Below the pieces are notes generated by a model. It saw nothing but the letters and a program-made list of their open reading frames with translations, searched no databases and had not been told where the DNA came from. Both the position numbers and the translations under genes were made by a program. A DNA stretch of 41,584 bases from Bacteroidota bacterium (lineage in GTDB: Bacteria; Bacteroidota; Bacteroidia; Flavobacteriales_F; PHOS-HE28): assembly GCA_029573495.1 (NCBI GenBank), contig JAKQEI010000218.1:1-41584 (forward strand), given 5' to 3'. Below are positions 36,501-40,417 of this stretch, piece after piece. How positions within the stretch are numbered: the stretch's first letter is position 1; each line of letters starts with the position of its first letter.

Positions 36501-37217
36501 CCCAGCGACTACCTCTTCAACGGCAAGGAGCAGGACCGCATCACCGGGCTGTACTACTACGGAGCACGTTACTACGATCCGGTGGCGAGCATGTGGGCAA
36601 GTGTGGATCCGATGGCGGAGAAGTATGCAGGTATGTCTGCATTCGCATATGCGTTGCTATGCCCACTGCGTCTTACCGATCCTGATGGACGAGACGCACT
36701 AGATGTCGTTTCGAACCTATCTGTGGGTTTTGCTGATGCGATGACTTTTGGCCTCACATCGAAGTTCAACAAGTATGTTATGGGTACTGGTGATTTCACG
36801 AATACACAATCTGATGCATATAAGGCCGGCGATGCGATTGGAACTGTGTTTAACGTTGTCCTGACTGCGGGAGGTAAAGCTGTAGGTGAGAAAGCTCTTG
36901 GTAAGACAATTGAGGTAGGTGGCACTGCTCTTAATGCAGGACTGGAAATGAAAGAGGGGAATCTTCGTCCTGTTGAGTTCATTACCAATTTGGTCGCTGA
37001 GAAGGGCTTCAAGAAGATCGGCGGATTGGCTGTTATGGACGAAGCAATGTCAGAATTTGGAAAGCAGATGATTGGGGAGTCGGTAGGTGCTTCTGTTGGA
37101 AAATTTGCGAATGGGATATTCCCAAGTACCAATGACGGTAAGAAAGAATTTGATCAGCGCATGAAACAACTACAAGTTCCAGATCCTATGGAAAGAATGG
37201 GGTTGAGCAAAGAATGA
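27555..37217 (+). CDS. Giant Tc-toxin/RHS-like protein (ZU5-like, SpvB, VCBS, TcdB-middle, YD repeats, RHS core)
   Basis: This 3220-residue protein has a probable signal peptide (SLLFAPVITAALLSGTIG). By approximate residue number it shows: a ZU5-like beta-sandwich (280-420; GGSLEVAEAMLDIPAQALKS, LPHGTTFAAAVGITLP); an SpvB start (430; AGITPIAPPEASNTGAV, GNGWLGLGWNLSTP); FG-GAP/VCBS calcium-type repeats (DINGDNLPDK 824, DRNGDGLTDF 909, DLNGDRYPDV 1528, DMNGDGLPDK 1638, DMDGDSYPDF 1801); a TcdB-middle block (1829-1900; NLLRSVSSPFSAKW, YDRRERETYGFGEV); YD repeats (2000-2770); and the RHS core (2935-3045; FFHPDHLGSASYI, GLYYYGARYYDP, PLRLTDPDGRD). The tip (3046-3220) has a pretoxin-like FADAMTFGLTSKF...SDAYKAG segment. 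This is the order of a TcB-TcC cocoon. No T9SS sorting tail is seen. Cargo activity of the tip is unknown. Confidence 0.93.
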   Translation: MRATSLLFAPVITAALLSGTIGHRPGRTAERPVPVEVDLPLMSTTPPIEMAPVITPLAMRFEATTDHGRIGRWDKYTVDEAADNLFHIHLDRLPAQGEAVWLEYELIGISSHDAVPRSINHALSVGGSVAEVSEQWTRQRERISPNSVRLGRNSVWFHAPQGPIEGYEVRDVRIVLGEAPMQNGIVLTNNQCTNSYGQVYVKGLLTGVAGSATQLLAEGQVLFVQGGTFAGTIAVDSFSTQIRMIAVLPNGEVIEQTFPFSERNSFDVPGPIDEAVVISEVVQVATGGSLEVAEAMLDIPAQALKSDVRITAIALPARELPPTGQDLINVCRNGAGYRFLPHGTTFAAAVGITLPFDSARIPTGYGPEDVRTFYFDEDQRRWLALPKDSLQPQDGRIRSRTTHFTDYINGIIQVPESPETMGYTPTSIKDYKAGDVSAGITPIAPPEASNTGAVTTRFPLKLPHGRQGMQPELAIQYNSEGGNGWLGLGWNLSTPSITIDTRWGVPRYDPSKETETYLLDGEMMSPVAHRTDWVARNTSGDKTFHTRVEGSFRRIKRKGNAPEDYWWEVTEKDGTVRYYGGDQDGLSNSAVLRVGDASSTIAKWMLRRVVDSNGNTITYTYETVEHVGTSGSPNMGRQIYPKRIRYTGSEGGTDGPYSVEFDVDDTSRDDKQVNCRLGFKEVTANLLKRIDVKYSGDMIRTYRMYYSEGAFKKTLLDSIVEYDASGERFYGHGMEYYDDVRDDGGQYVPYGDSLHWGTPNDNVLAEMIFEDEPVTALGGSGSSNLGFGASVTVGPPGSATNKNWTVGGNFSHTRSTGGSLLQLLDINGDNLPDKVFKENGQVMFRSNLRGQGTMGFGVPEAIATSGSAELHLMKSRTRSNTVGLEGNPLSFSIGANGNWSKTLTTDYLIDRNGDGLTDFTSNGRVYFNYRTGQSAQATSLLSSDTENPITQGDSLMISAIEPGEMAQMDSLNPLHDVVRTWIAPYDGLVSIASTVQLESDDSNEALQYGDQDGVFAVIQHGNDTCFRVVPWGEPFAPVTHDCWPDRSVQAGDKIFFRLQSVWDGAYDKVHWSPTVRYLSVEDPDLDPSTLITTRGPNIRDLYSFNAGESFVLSGDHDLVMPLNGTIQIENEFLKPATSDSLLLAVVRFDEMGTFVDTLVRYHLGSGSQALSTSSSFQVDSTQILRFRLTSPTNVDWGAIQWFPKVYYSDADGYGPDQLIHPVTGEPLMVFHPAPYLSMFNKVFSHTYLSPVKRIPRPVIASSSGQITVSPVLNYGDVGDIDGEITLSVKTPGQMVGRRTMGYTNGTFSNVGDLSVDVEEGDTLFVEYHVSDDRMFYDSLSVWIDIGSPDGVDVSGFDDAFGVWTRFDSTERSLGELHRNWGAFAYNYKAVEDQELDSLDLIHGSILDISYDQVSQTEVEGLDPDDMGDIDDPSRRPFIFMWSDMKRHAWLGYDDLTYVRGDSVSSSRMGEDDMDFSFGSLPDSTATQAPIKASKSETYGATAGISLGLLGGTLSGSLGTSRSVLDVLDLNGDRYPDVVGRNEIQSTLPTGGMESWTWGYTEGPVRSNVSVLGVAASGSITLPKPTASAGSGVLRLPGGKSTISLGQSGDAQGTAKTMIGLSASANASTSKDECQFSWSDMNGDGLPDKVKQGSVWLNTGYGFLEEEDWGVGEFQYGYAFDTGLGGGISLYNGSIQAGLAISRTTSNSKVSIMDLTGDGLPEIIEADTLGGGNIRVQVNNGNGFEPPIPWSTVAMLDAGVSKGQSMNTAFTFCINLVFVRICINPNANYGRGASKSFTQFTDMDGDSYPDFLSSSQENDLAVYSSRIARTNLLRSVSSPFSAKWQVDFEVAGNTYELPQSKWVMRSLTVWDGFTGDGPDTTYATFEYAQGQYDRRERETYGFGEVRTHEWDTETTASEPYRTTIQTYDVSGYYTKGLPLVKTVQDGQSNKFIETVNTYQLKLLNGSDAPPNYNSDNDEGAAFPALVKTEDRFYEGESTAGITKTITFGYDAIGNVTRYADLGYEGQDDEVVADITYDPNPTIRSTPEEIIVRVAGEVRRQRRQVMDDANGNITDIYQTIIDGESAHYEMDYYDNGNLKWIKRPANHKDQRMQYDYTYDPEVETYVTEVHDSYGHRSSSTYEYRFGQLESTTDMNGEVTRYSIDDRGRVDTVTGPYELVSGPYTIKLDYVLRESLPYSVVTHYDPEHPEGEGIRTVTFLDGQFRPLQVKKSAVIRDENGNENEAWIVSGRVHFDAFGRTVASWYPTESSAAVGAFVEEPDTEDSTATTFDILDRERTVTLPDGSTTETAYDIADTDAGVTALWKRITDALDNFKDSYTDVREREVARTDFGPEGPIWTTFRYNGIGELLDVTDDGGNITRYTYDQLGRKLTYDHPDGGLTEFTYDPTGNLLTKNTANLRELFPDGGPIKYSYHYQRVDTINYPRNFMNQVVYVYGDSTESEYNRVGRVKVQLDGSGGQEFFYGPLGEVEKTIRTIVVSTTDIRTFVSEERYDTWNRIQVMKYPDGDSVDYAYNTAGKLKRLTSTKDNFGYDVVKDIGYDKFEQRVYLKHGNDVETRYAYEPDRRRLSTLRVDQPNGTRIMDNAYSYDLVNNVLSLANQRSVPGDGQGGPMSSVYTYDNLYRLTSATGNYTGSAREDAYTLHMTYDNLHNITGKSQTHTSTFPTATLSNYDFAYTYEGERPHTPSKVGYRTYDYDANGNLSDWDEDAPRMGTRHMAWDEENRLQAVNDAGYVSQFTYDAGGERVLKSHGPMQGVYINGAPVGLINHRDNYTIYVSPYLVQAEHGFTKHYFIEGQRVTSRTGNGHFITGPMPTNGITAGRVNYASRFLAMQQAGQQQVVNNAPAPGIPTLGGYNGQPEISGNPTYLNNIGTYAAPDPSEGWPMPPVPPGAPGTPPTMTVPSVTNETVTAGYAFITDANQAEMNRYFFHPDHLGSASYITGTDGTARQHLEYMAFGETFVEEYNATGPSDYLFNGKEQDRITGLYYYGARYYDPVASMWASVDPMAEKYAGMSAFAYALLCPLRLTDPDGRDALDVVSNLSVGFADAMTFGLTSKFNKYVMGTGDFTNTQSDAYKAGDAIGTVFNVVLTAGGKAVGEKALGKTIEVGGTALNAGLEMKEGNLRPVEFITNLVAEKGFKKIGGLAVMDEAMSEFGKQMIGESVGASVGKFANGIFPSTNDGKKEFDQRMKQLQVPDPMERMGLSKE

Positions 37218-37239
37218 TTTGTTTTTCCCTGCTCCCCCC

Positions 37240-37342
37240 GCTGGCGCGGATCTGCGATCCGTGTCCCCCGCTATAGCGAATCTCCAAAGGAAGCTGGCGC
37301 GGATCCCGCTGATGCGGGACAGGTTCTGCGATCCGTGTCCCC
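37240..37342 (+). repeat. Imperfect tandem repeat with TCCCGC hairpin insert after the RHS gene
   Basis: Copy 1 (37240-37268) joins GCTGGCGCGGATC to TCTGCGATCCGTGTCCCC, sharing TC. Copy 2 (37293-37342) has the same two halves separated by about 19 bases that contain TCCCGC-TGAT-GCGGGA. Between the copies lies a degenerate CCCGC-TATA-GCG. The same TCCCGC-N4-GCGGGA stem occurs at 40375-40390. This occupies most of the 219-bp gap after the giant gene. The remainder to 37436 shows nothing recognisable. Confidence 0.75.
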
Positions 37343-37436
37343 TTTCGACCAACGAAGGATGTGTTGTCTTGGTCGACCCAATAGGTAAGAAGAGTGTTGC
37401 TCACAACGAAGAACGAACCATCAAACGCAATACATC

Positions 37437-38042
37437 ATGAAGCAGGCAAGCATCATTCCCACCATCGTACTCATGGCCGCTCTTCTCTCGGCCTGCAAGA
37501 AAGAAGGTCCAGCAGGCCCTGCGGGGCCTCCTGGTCCAGTCGGCCCTTCGGGCAACGACAACATCGAGATCTACCACGACGAGACCAGTGGCCAGACACC
37601 GTTTCCCATCACATGGACTGGAACGGGTTGGTTTCCAGAACAGCGTTTGATGCACGTGACCATCCCAGCAGGTCTCGACTCAGGTGATATCATTATCGCC
37701 CTGGCCCAGTTCCGTGCTTCGGATCTGGACCTTCCCCAGATCCCGGAGCCGATCAGCATCCGTGCGACCAACTTCTTGTCCCTTTCACCCGAAGACGTGC
37801 CCGGAAGTGGTGATGGTGTGGACATGAGCAATTCTGCCAATGCAGGTTCCGGATGGGATCCAACAGCCACGAATTCGATGTATTTCAGCCGTAGCTCGAC
37901 CTACACGTGGGATGGCCCCTCCGTTTCTTCTGCTGAAGTGGCGTTGTTCGTGAAACCCACATCCGGTAATCCGGACTTGCTCATGGACGTCAACTTTGGT
38001 GTAGGGCAACTCACGGTCATTGTGCAGCGCTTCGAACCTTAG
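37437..38042 (+). CDS. Collagen-like lipoprotein
   Basis: This 201-residue protein has a lipoprotein signal ending ALLSACKKE, followed at once by about five Gly-X-Y triplets (GPAGPAGPPGPVGPSG). The remaining ~155 residues are a beta-rich domain (IEIYHDETSGQTPFPITWTG, MHVTIPAGLDSGDIIIALAQ, LLMDVNFGVGQLTVIVQRF) with no motif I recognise. Short collagen-like stretches directly after the lipid anchor are common in surface lipoproteins of Bacteroidota and probably act as a stalk. It is the first complete gene after the giant RHS protein on the same strand. It does not look like an immunity protein. Confidence 0.8.
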   Translation: MKQASIIPTIVLMAALLSACKKEGPAGPAGPPGPVGPSGNDNIEIYHDETSGQTPFPITWTGTGWFPEQRLMHVTIPAGLDSGDIIIALAQFRASDLDLPQIPEPISIRATNFLSLSPEDVPGSGDGVDMSNSANAGSGWDPTATNSMYFSRSSTYTWDGPSVSSAEVALFVKPTSGNPDLLMDVNFGVGQLTVIVQRFEP

Positions 38043-38050
38043 ATCAAACC

Positions 38051-38416
38051 ATGCATCAGATCACAGTCAATTTCCGCTCGGCCCTCGTTGCGGTCTTGCT
38101 CGTGGTGGCCAGCAGTATCAACGCCCAACCCGACACCCTCCTCACCCTCTGGTCCGAGCCCCACTTCAAAGGCACCGCACAGCACTTCACGGAGCCGGTC
38201 TTGCACCGTATCCTGGCGGGAGAACTACAAGACCACGTGGGCTCATTGGAGTTGGCAGCGGGTTGTGTGGCCATATTCAGCGAGGTGGATGAGGGCAGTA
38301 TCGGTCCCTTCTTCACCGTGAGCGGTCCGGCGAAAGAGAGGGATATGAGCGCACCAATTGAGGGTATGCCCGCGAAGCGGTTCGTGTCGATCGCACCAGT
38401 AGAAGCCGACGAATAG
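38051..38416 (+). CDS. Small secreted protein, possibly beta/gamma-crystallin-like
   Basis: This 121-residue protein has a signal peptide ending VASSINAQ. The mature part (LTLWSEPHFKGTAQHFTEPV, then DHVGSLELAAGCVAIFSEVD and GPFFTVSG) follows the rhythm of a beta/gamma-crystallin Greek-key unit: aromatic strand, F.G, then a Ser-containing strand and a second short strand. Only one domain fits, and the match is by eye, so the fold call is tentative. It starts 8 bases after the collagen-like lipoprotein gene and is probably cotranscribed with it. The C-terminal 25 residues look disordered. Confidence 0.65.
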   Translation: MHQITVNFRSALVAVLLVVASSINAQPDTLLTLWSEPHFKGTAQHFTEPVLHRILAGELQDHVGSLELAAGCVAIFSEVDEGSIGPFFTVSGPAKERDMSAPIEGMPAKRFVSIAPVEADE

Positions 38417-38480
38417 GGTTAGCTCCGGGCTACCTCGTGGCTGCCAACTATTGATCGCCTGCGCTCAGCCCGCTTATGCA

Positions 38481-38507
38481 GAGAGGGGATGGGGGGTGAG
38501 GGGCATT
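38481..38507. repeat. G-rich dispersed repeat, left copy
   Basis: This degenerate copy of the element at 38943-38967 (GAGAGGGG-TGGGG-TGAGG-GCATT pattern) is in the same orientation and lies 2 bases beyond the SRPBCC stop codon. With the right copy it brackets the SRPBCC gene. The rest of the 38417-38509 gap is unremarkable. Confidence 0.6.
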
Positions 38508-38509
38508 CT

Positions 38510-38911
38510 CTACCCATTCACCACCTTCACCCGATCTGCAATGTGATCGAACAGGTTCTTCAGCGGCTTCTCCACCATCATCTTCAGGATGGGGTTCAGC
38601 TCCCCGTTGAACATCTGCCAGGCCTCGGTGGTGCCTCCGGATTCCTTCAGATGCACGTCCAGCGTGAAAGGAAAGGGGCTCCTTTCGGTGGCTTTATAGC
38701 GCACATGGTCAGGCTCCGAGCCACCGTCCAGTTCCAGCCCGATGGTCGCAGCTCCCTGCACCTTGAAGGAGCATGACCTACCGTCGCTCTTCCATTCGCT
38801 GATCCTGTCCTTCGGCAGCAACTGCTCGAAGTTGTTCATATCGGTGAGGAAGGTGTAGAGCTCCTGTGCGCTCTTCGCGATCTCCACGTGCTTACTCTCG
38901 ATGGTGGTCAT
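38510..38911 (-). CDS. SRPBCC (START/polyketide cyclase-like) family protein
   Basis: This 133-residue protein matches the SRPBCC helix-grip fold. It begins IESKHVEIAKSAQELYTFL, continues TDMNNFEQLLPKDRISEWKS and FTLDVHLKESGGTTEAWQMF, and ends with a long amphipathic helix (ILKMMVEKPLKNLFDHIADR). These proteins bind hydrophobic ligands in a deep cavity, and the ligand here is unknown. The gene is on the same strand as pyrE, downstream of it, but a stable hairpin repeat lies between them. It is bracketed by two copies of a G-rich repeat. Confidence 0.87.
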   Translation of the reverse strand: MTTIESKHVEIAKSAQELYTFLTDMNNFEQLLPKDRISEWKSDGRSCSFKVQGAATIGLELDGGSEPDHVRYKATERSPFPFTLDVHLKESGGTTEAWQMFNGELNPILKMMVEKPLKNLFDHIADRVKVVNG

Positions 38912-38929
38912 TTGGTGTTTTTTCGGGAG

Positions 38930-38967
38930 CCCCTCTCCTTTGGAGAGGGGTTGGGGTGAGGCGCATT
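38930..38967. repeat. Hairpin repeat (CCCCTCTCC-TTT-GGAGAGGGG) between pyrE and SRPBCC genes, right copy
   Basis: A perfect 9-bp stem (38930-38938 with 38942-38950) has a 3-base loop. It is followed by TTGGGGTGAGG-CGCATT, which is repeated in degenerate form at 38481-38507. The sequence type is one I recall as dispersed in Bacteroidota intergenic regions. Because it follows the pyrE stop (38976) on the minus strand, it could also weaken read-through into the SRPBCC gene. Confidence 0.75.
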
Positions 38968-38975
38968 GGAGCTGG

Positions 38976-39626
38976 CTATGCCTTCACGGCATCCCATCCC
39001 GCCGGGTCCTTCCTCCATTCATTCAACGATACCACGTCCTTCTCGGTGATATAATCGCTTCGCAGGGCCTGGTCCAACAGGATGCTGTAATTGGTGAGCG
39101 CGAACAGGTTCACCTTGGCTTTCGCGAAGGCCTCTCGCGCCTCGTCAAAGCCATAGGTGAAGATGGCGACCATGCCTTTCACCTCCAGGCCAGCATCGCG
39201 CAAGGCTTGCACGGCGTTGAGGCTGCTGCCGCCCGTGCTCACCAGATCCTCGATCACCACCACGCTCCGGCCAACGGTGAGGTCGCCTTCCACCTGGTTC
39301 TTCAGTCCATGCTCCTTGCTGCCACTGCGCACATAGATGAAGGGGAGGCCGAGATCGTGTGCCACCAGCGCGCCATGGGCGATACCACCGGTGGCCACGC
39401 CTGCGATCATGTCCACACGACCGAACTCGTGATTGATGGCATGTACGAACTGCTGTCGGATGTAGGTCCGCACCGCAGGATAGGAGAGCGTCTTCCGGTT
39501 ATCGCAATAGATCGGGCTCTTCCACCCACTGGCCCAGGTGAAGGGCTTATTCGGACTAAGTTTGACGGCCTTGATCTGGAGCAGGGACTCCGCGACTTTG
39601 AGCGCTGGATCGAGGGGTGAGGACAT
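38976..39626 (-). CDS. pyrE: Orotate phosphoribosyltransferase
   Basis: This 216-residue protein makes orotidine monophosphate from orotate and PRPP in de novo pyrimidine synthesis. The N-terminal LLQIKAVKLSPNKPFTWASG and SPIYCDNRKTLSYP segments are diagnostic. MIAGVATGGIAHGALVA, YVRSGSKEHGLKNQVEG (catalytic flexible loop with Lys) and the PRPP-binding VVVIEDLVSTGGSS (122-135) are intact. The ATG shares the palindrome CATG (39624-39627) with the start of the divergent Nudix gene. Its -7 box TACTTTCG lies inside the first codons of that gene, 4 bases from the ATG. Confidence 0.95.
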   Translation of the reverse strand: MSSPLDPALKVAESLLQIKAVKLSPNKPFTWASGWKSPIYCDNRKTLSYPAVRTYIRQQFVHAINHEFGRVDMIAGVATGGIAHGALVAHDLGLPFIYVRSGSKEHGLKNQVEGDLTVGRSVVVIEDLVSTGGSSLNAVQALRDAGLEVKGMVAIFTYGFDEAREAFAKAKVNLFALTNYSILLDQALRSDYITEKDVVSLNEWRKDPAGWDAVKA

Positions 39627-40242
39627 GCCACGAAAGTACGACGTTTACATCGGGGGGAGGGCGCTCGGATTCTGTGAGGGCGAGGATGGGCGGGATGACC
39701 GCCGTGTGATCGAGGTCAGGTCCAGGAAGGAATTGCGGGCCGTAGTCGATGAGTTGAACATCGGCGCCGTGGAGGGCGGCGTTGATGTTCGTGGCATCGG
39801 GTTCGATGCATGGCAGGCCTTCGGCGATGATCATGTCTTCGTCCTCGCCGCTGGAGGCTTGGTGGTCGATGAAGGCGGCCGCCTGCTGGCGATCAAGCGC
39901 CTCGGGAAGTGGGACCTACCGAAAGGGAAGGTGGGGAAAGGAGAGTCCATTGAGGTGGGAGCCGTTCGCGAAGTGCAGGAGGAATGCGGCTTGAAGGTCG
40001 TGACCCTCGTTCGCCCGCTGATGAGCACCTGGCACACTTACGAGCGCAAGGGCAAGCCGCATCTCAAACGCACGGACTGGTTCCTCATGCGGGCATCGTC
40101 CCACGAGAAATTGACCGCTCAGTCCGAGGAGGACATCGAAGAAGTGCGCTGGCTGGATGAAGGCGGTGTGCGCATGATGGAAGCGGAGACGTATCCGTCT
40201 CTGCTGCCTGTGCTCAAAGCCTGGCACTCGTTGTCGCCCTAA
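39625..40242 (+). CDS. Nudix hydrolase
   Basis: This 205-residue protein has an N-terminal ~65-residue alpha/beta segment (KYDVYIGGRALGF, RSRKELRAVVDEL) and then a Nudix domain. The Nudix box is a full match: GKVGKGESIEVGAVREVQEE followed by CGL (residues 101-123). GGLVVDEGGRLLAIKRLGKW and WDLPKGK are typical of the fold. The enzyme should hydrolyse a nucleoside diphosphate linked to another group; the substrate is not readable. The start is ATG 39625, overlapping the pyrE start on the other strand. A longer open frame within pyrE is rejected. Confidence 0.92.
   Translation: MPRKYDVYIGGRALGFCEGEDGRDDRRVIEVRSRKELRAVVDELNIGAVEGGVDVRGIGFDAWQAFGDDHVFVLAAGGLVVDEGGRLLAIKRLGKWDLPKGKVGKGESIEVGAVREVQEECGLKVVTLVRPLMSTWHTYERKGKPHLKRTDWFLMRASSHEKLTAQSEEDIEEVRWLDEGGVRMMEAETYPSLLPVLKAWHSLSP
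39631..39638 (-). promoter_or_regulatory. -7 promoter box of pyrE inside the Nudix gene
   Basis: The minus strand reads TACTTTCG, identical to the box of the ABC-F gene, and ends 4 bases before the pyrE ATG. It therefore lies within codons 3-5 of the divergent Nudix gene. Confidence 0.45.
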
Positions 40243-40349
40243 CGCGAAGCGTCACAACGGAACGTGACGAAGCCGTGTATCCGATGTCTCCAGGATCGGA
40301 TATGCAAGAAGTGAGTTGACCGCCTTGAAGAACCTAAGGGCGAGGCGTG

Positions 40350-40417
40350 TTCATGCACACATGCGCGCGACTTGTCCCGCCACAGCGGGATGGTCGCAGG
40401 AGCACATGTGTGCTCAA
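40350..40417. repeat. Nested hairpin element between convergent genes, overlapping a stop codon
   Basis: The core is GCGAC-TTG-TCCCGC-CACA-GCGGGA-TG-GTCGC (40367-40397). It is flanked by imperfectly complementary arms rich in CACATG/CATGTG (left 40352-40366, right 40402-40416). The right arm includes GAGCACA-TG-TGTGCTC and the stop codon of the thioredoxin-like gene. It could act as a bidirectional terminator. The core stem matches the one at 37303-37318, and the arms recall the inverted repeat at 19.56 kb. The 40243-40349 stretch before it shows nothing else. Confidence 0.7.

Noticed and set aside
36605..37217. Frameshifted toxin domain at the RHS tip
   Set aside because: The other frames across the tip and the following gap are interrupted by stops and show no toxin motif. 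The gene ends cleanly before the repeat array.
37437..38042. Collagen-like lipoprotein considered as an immunity protein for the RHS tip
   Set aside because: It has a lipobox and Gly-X-Y stalk typical of surface lipoproteins, lies 219 bp away behind a repeat, and keeps the neighbouring housekeeping-like composition rather than that of the tip.
22214..38416. The accessory region as a prophage, integrative element or transposon
   Set aside because: No integrase, transposase, tRNA attachment site or terminal repeats bounding the region were found. The lower GC alone does not show mobility.
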